Origin: an uncultured Candidatus Melainabacteria bacterium
GTDB lineage: Bacteria; Cyanobacteriota; Vampirovibrionia; Gastranaerophilales; Gastranaerophilaceae
Assembly: GCA_934747325.1 (NCBI GenBank)
Contig: CAKVGW010000023.1
Coordinates: 1-24,046 of the forward strand
Direction of reading: 5' to 3'
DNA: 24,046 bases
In this document: in pieces, positions 23,307 to 24,046 of the stretch
How the letters are laid out: each line of letters begins with the position of its first letter
How positions within the stretch are numbered: the first letter of the stretch is position 1
The notes under the pieces: model-generated
Seen by the model: only the letters and a program-made list of their open reading frames with translations
Told to the model about the DNA's origin: nothing
Database searches by the model: none
Translations under genes and position numbers: made by a program

Positions 23307-24046
23307 ATGGCTTTATTGACGTCGGAAAAAATTTTAAAACTAATACCTTCGCTATTTGAGACTGATTTGAATAGCGAAAGACATTTGTTTAAAAACTTCG
23401 AGAAAATCTTGCCTTTTGATGAAGGGTTTATTTATTATGCGAATCCGGATAGTTTGCAGTTAAAACACACTTACCAAAAACACGCCAATTATGAAATTGA
23501 ATCAGTTTTTTGTTTAAATTCTGAATTAAAAAAATTTATTTTTTCTAAAGATGGAATAATTACGGATGAAAATTCAGATTTAATAAAAACTATAGAGCTA
23601 AAAGGTAATTCTCAAAAATCTTATTTAGTATCAAAAATTTCTATCAAATCAACGGTTTTTGGAATTGTTGTTTTATCAAAAAGAGAAAAGAATTTTTATA
23701 AGCAAGAAGATTTGGATGCGCTTGATGCTGTTTCTTCGGTGCTTTCTTATTTATTAAAGGATGTTGAATTATCAAATGTATTTAAGATTCAATTAAAAGC
23801 TTTAAAAGACGGAATTATTGAAAAAAACAATGCCTATAAAACTATAAAAGAACAAAATGAAAAAATTCTTGAAGCGGATAAGGTAAAAAATGAGTTTTTG
23901 GCGAATATTTCACATGAACTCAGAACACCTTTGAATTCTATTTTAGGATTTTCTGATATTTTGGGAACTCAATTATATGGAAATTTAAATCCAAAACAAG
24001 AAGAATATGTAAATGATATTAAAATTTCAGCAACACATCTTCTTGG
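23307..24046 (+). CDS. Sensor histidine kinase, N-terminal part (cut by window end)
   Basis: The frame from the ATG at 23307 stays open for 246 codons to the window edge. Residues 20-155 look like a GAF-type sensor domain (alternating strands, FDEGFIYYANP, VFGIVVLSKRE, then a helix). A helical linker, probably coiled coil, spans about 158-195. A HisKA domain follows with the H-box NEFLANISHELRTPLNSIL, phospho-accepting His203. No membrane segment or signal peptide is present, so it is a soluble sensor. The ATP-binding domain lies beyond the window, as would any response regulator. Ligand unknown. Confidence 0.88.
   Translation, partial: MALLTSEKILKLIPSLFETDLNSERHLFKNFEKILPFDEGFIYYANPDSLQLKHTYQKHANYEIESVFCLNSELKKFIFSKDGIITDENSDLIKTIELKGNSQKSYLVSKISIKSTVFGIVVLSKREKNFYKQEDLDALDAVSSVLSYLLKDVELSNVFKIQLKALKDGIIEKNNAYKTIKEQNEKILEADKVKNEFLANISHELRTPLNSILGFSDILGTQLYGNLNPKQEEYVNDIKISATHLL

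Noticed and set aside
23255..23359. Short ORF starting at ATG 23255, before the histidine kinase
   Set aside because: About 34 codons in a different frame overlapping the kinase start, with no ribosome binding site and no recognisable content.
1..24046. CRISPR array, rRNA genes, insertion sequence with terminal repeats
   Set aside because: No regularly spaced direct repeats, no rRNA-like stretches and no transposase were seen anywhere in the window.

Overview
The window is a low-GC, standard-code bacterial chromosome segment. A CDP-3,6-dideoxyhexose pathway, a GDP-fucose pathway and an L,D-transpeptidase point to a Gram-negative-type envelope with LPS or another surface glycan. The AT-rich coding, NanE/NanK and a Gly/Met-rich orphan protein would fit an uncultured gut lineage such as Gastranaerophilales (Melainabacteria). 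That placement is a guess, because no marker phylogeny could be run.

Layout: 1-5746 is housekeeping: tmk, prfB (no programmed frameshift), a convergent minus-strand nanE-nanK-small-ORF operon, der starting divergently from nanE across a long inverted repeat, and a secreted YkuD-type L,D-transpeptidase. 5926-6885 is an unrecognised Gly/Met-rich protein, followed by a terminator. 7001-7076 is tRNA-Gln(UUG) with its own promoter and terminator.

7342-19242 is one tightly packed polycistron of eleven genes on the plus strand, with gaps of 10 nt or less and several overlaps. It holds two GT2 glycosyltransferases, rfbF, gmd, fcl, a GT10 fucosyltransferase-like gene, rfbG, rfbH, an acylating acetaldehyde dehydrogenase homologue, a 4-hydroxy-2-oxovalerate aldolase homologue, and a ThDP-dependent acetolactate-synthase/YerE-like enzyme. 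RfbF/G/H should give CDP-4-keto-3,6-dideoxyglucose; Gmd/Fcl give GDP-L-fucose for the GT10 enzyme. The last three genes are the most interesting part. A DmpF/DmpG-type pair, normally known from aromatic catabolism, sits directly before a YerE-like enzyme. My hypothesis is that they make a C4-branched dideoxysugar whose branch is longer than the two-carbon branch of yersiniose.

19243-20902 is a decay zone: a bidirectional terminator, a full-length but broken SDR/epimerase on the minus strand (two frameshifts, three in-frame stops), and a tyrosine-recombinase pseudogene with two frameshifts. 20944-21801 is an intact SDR, a candidate for the final reduction of the branched sugar. 21802-22071 is empty AT-rich DNA. 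The right end has a frameshifted secreted-protein gene and dedA on the minus strand, then a divergent sensor histidine kinase cut by the window edge.
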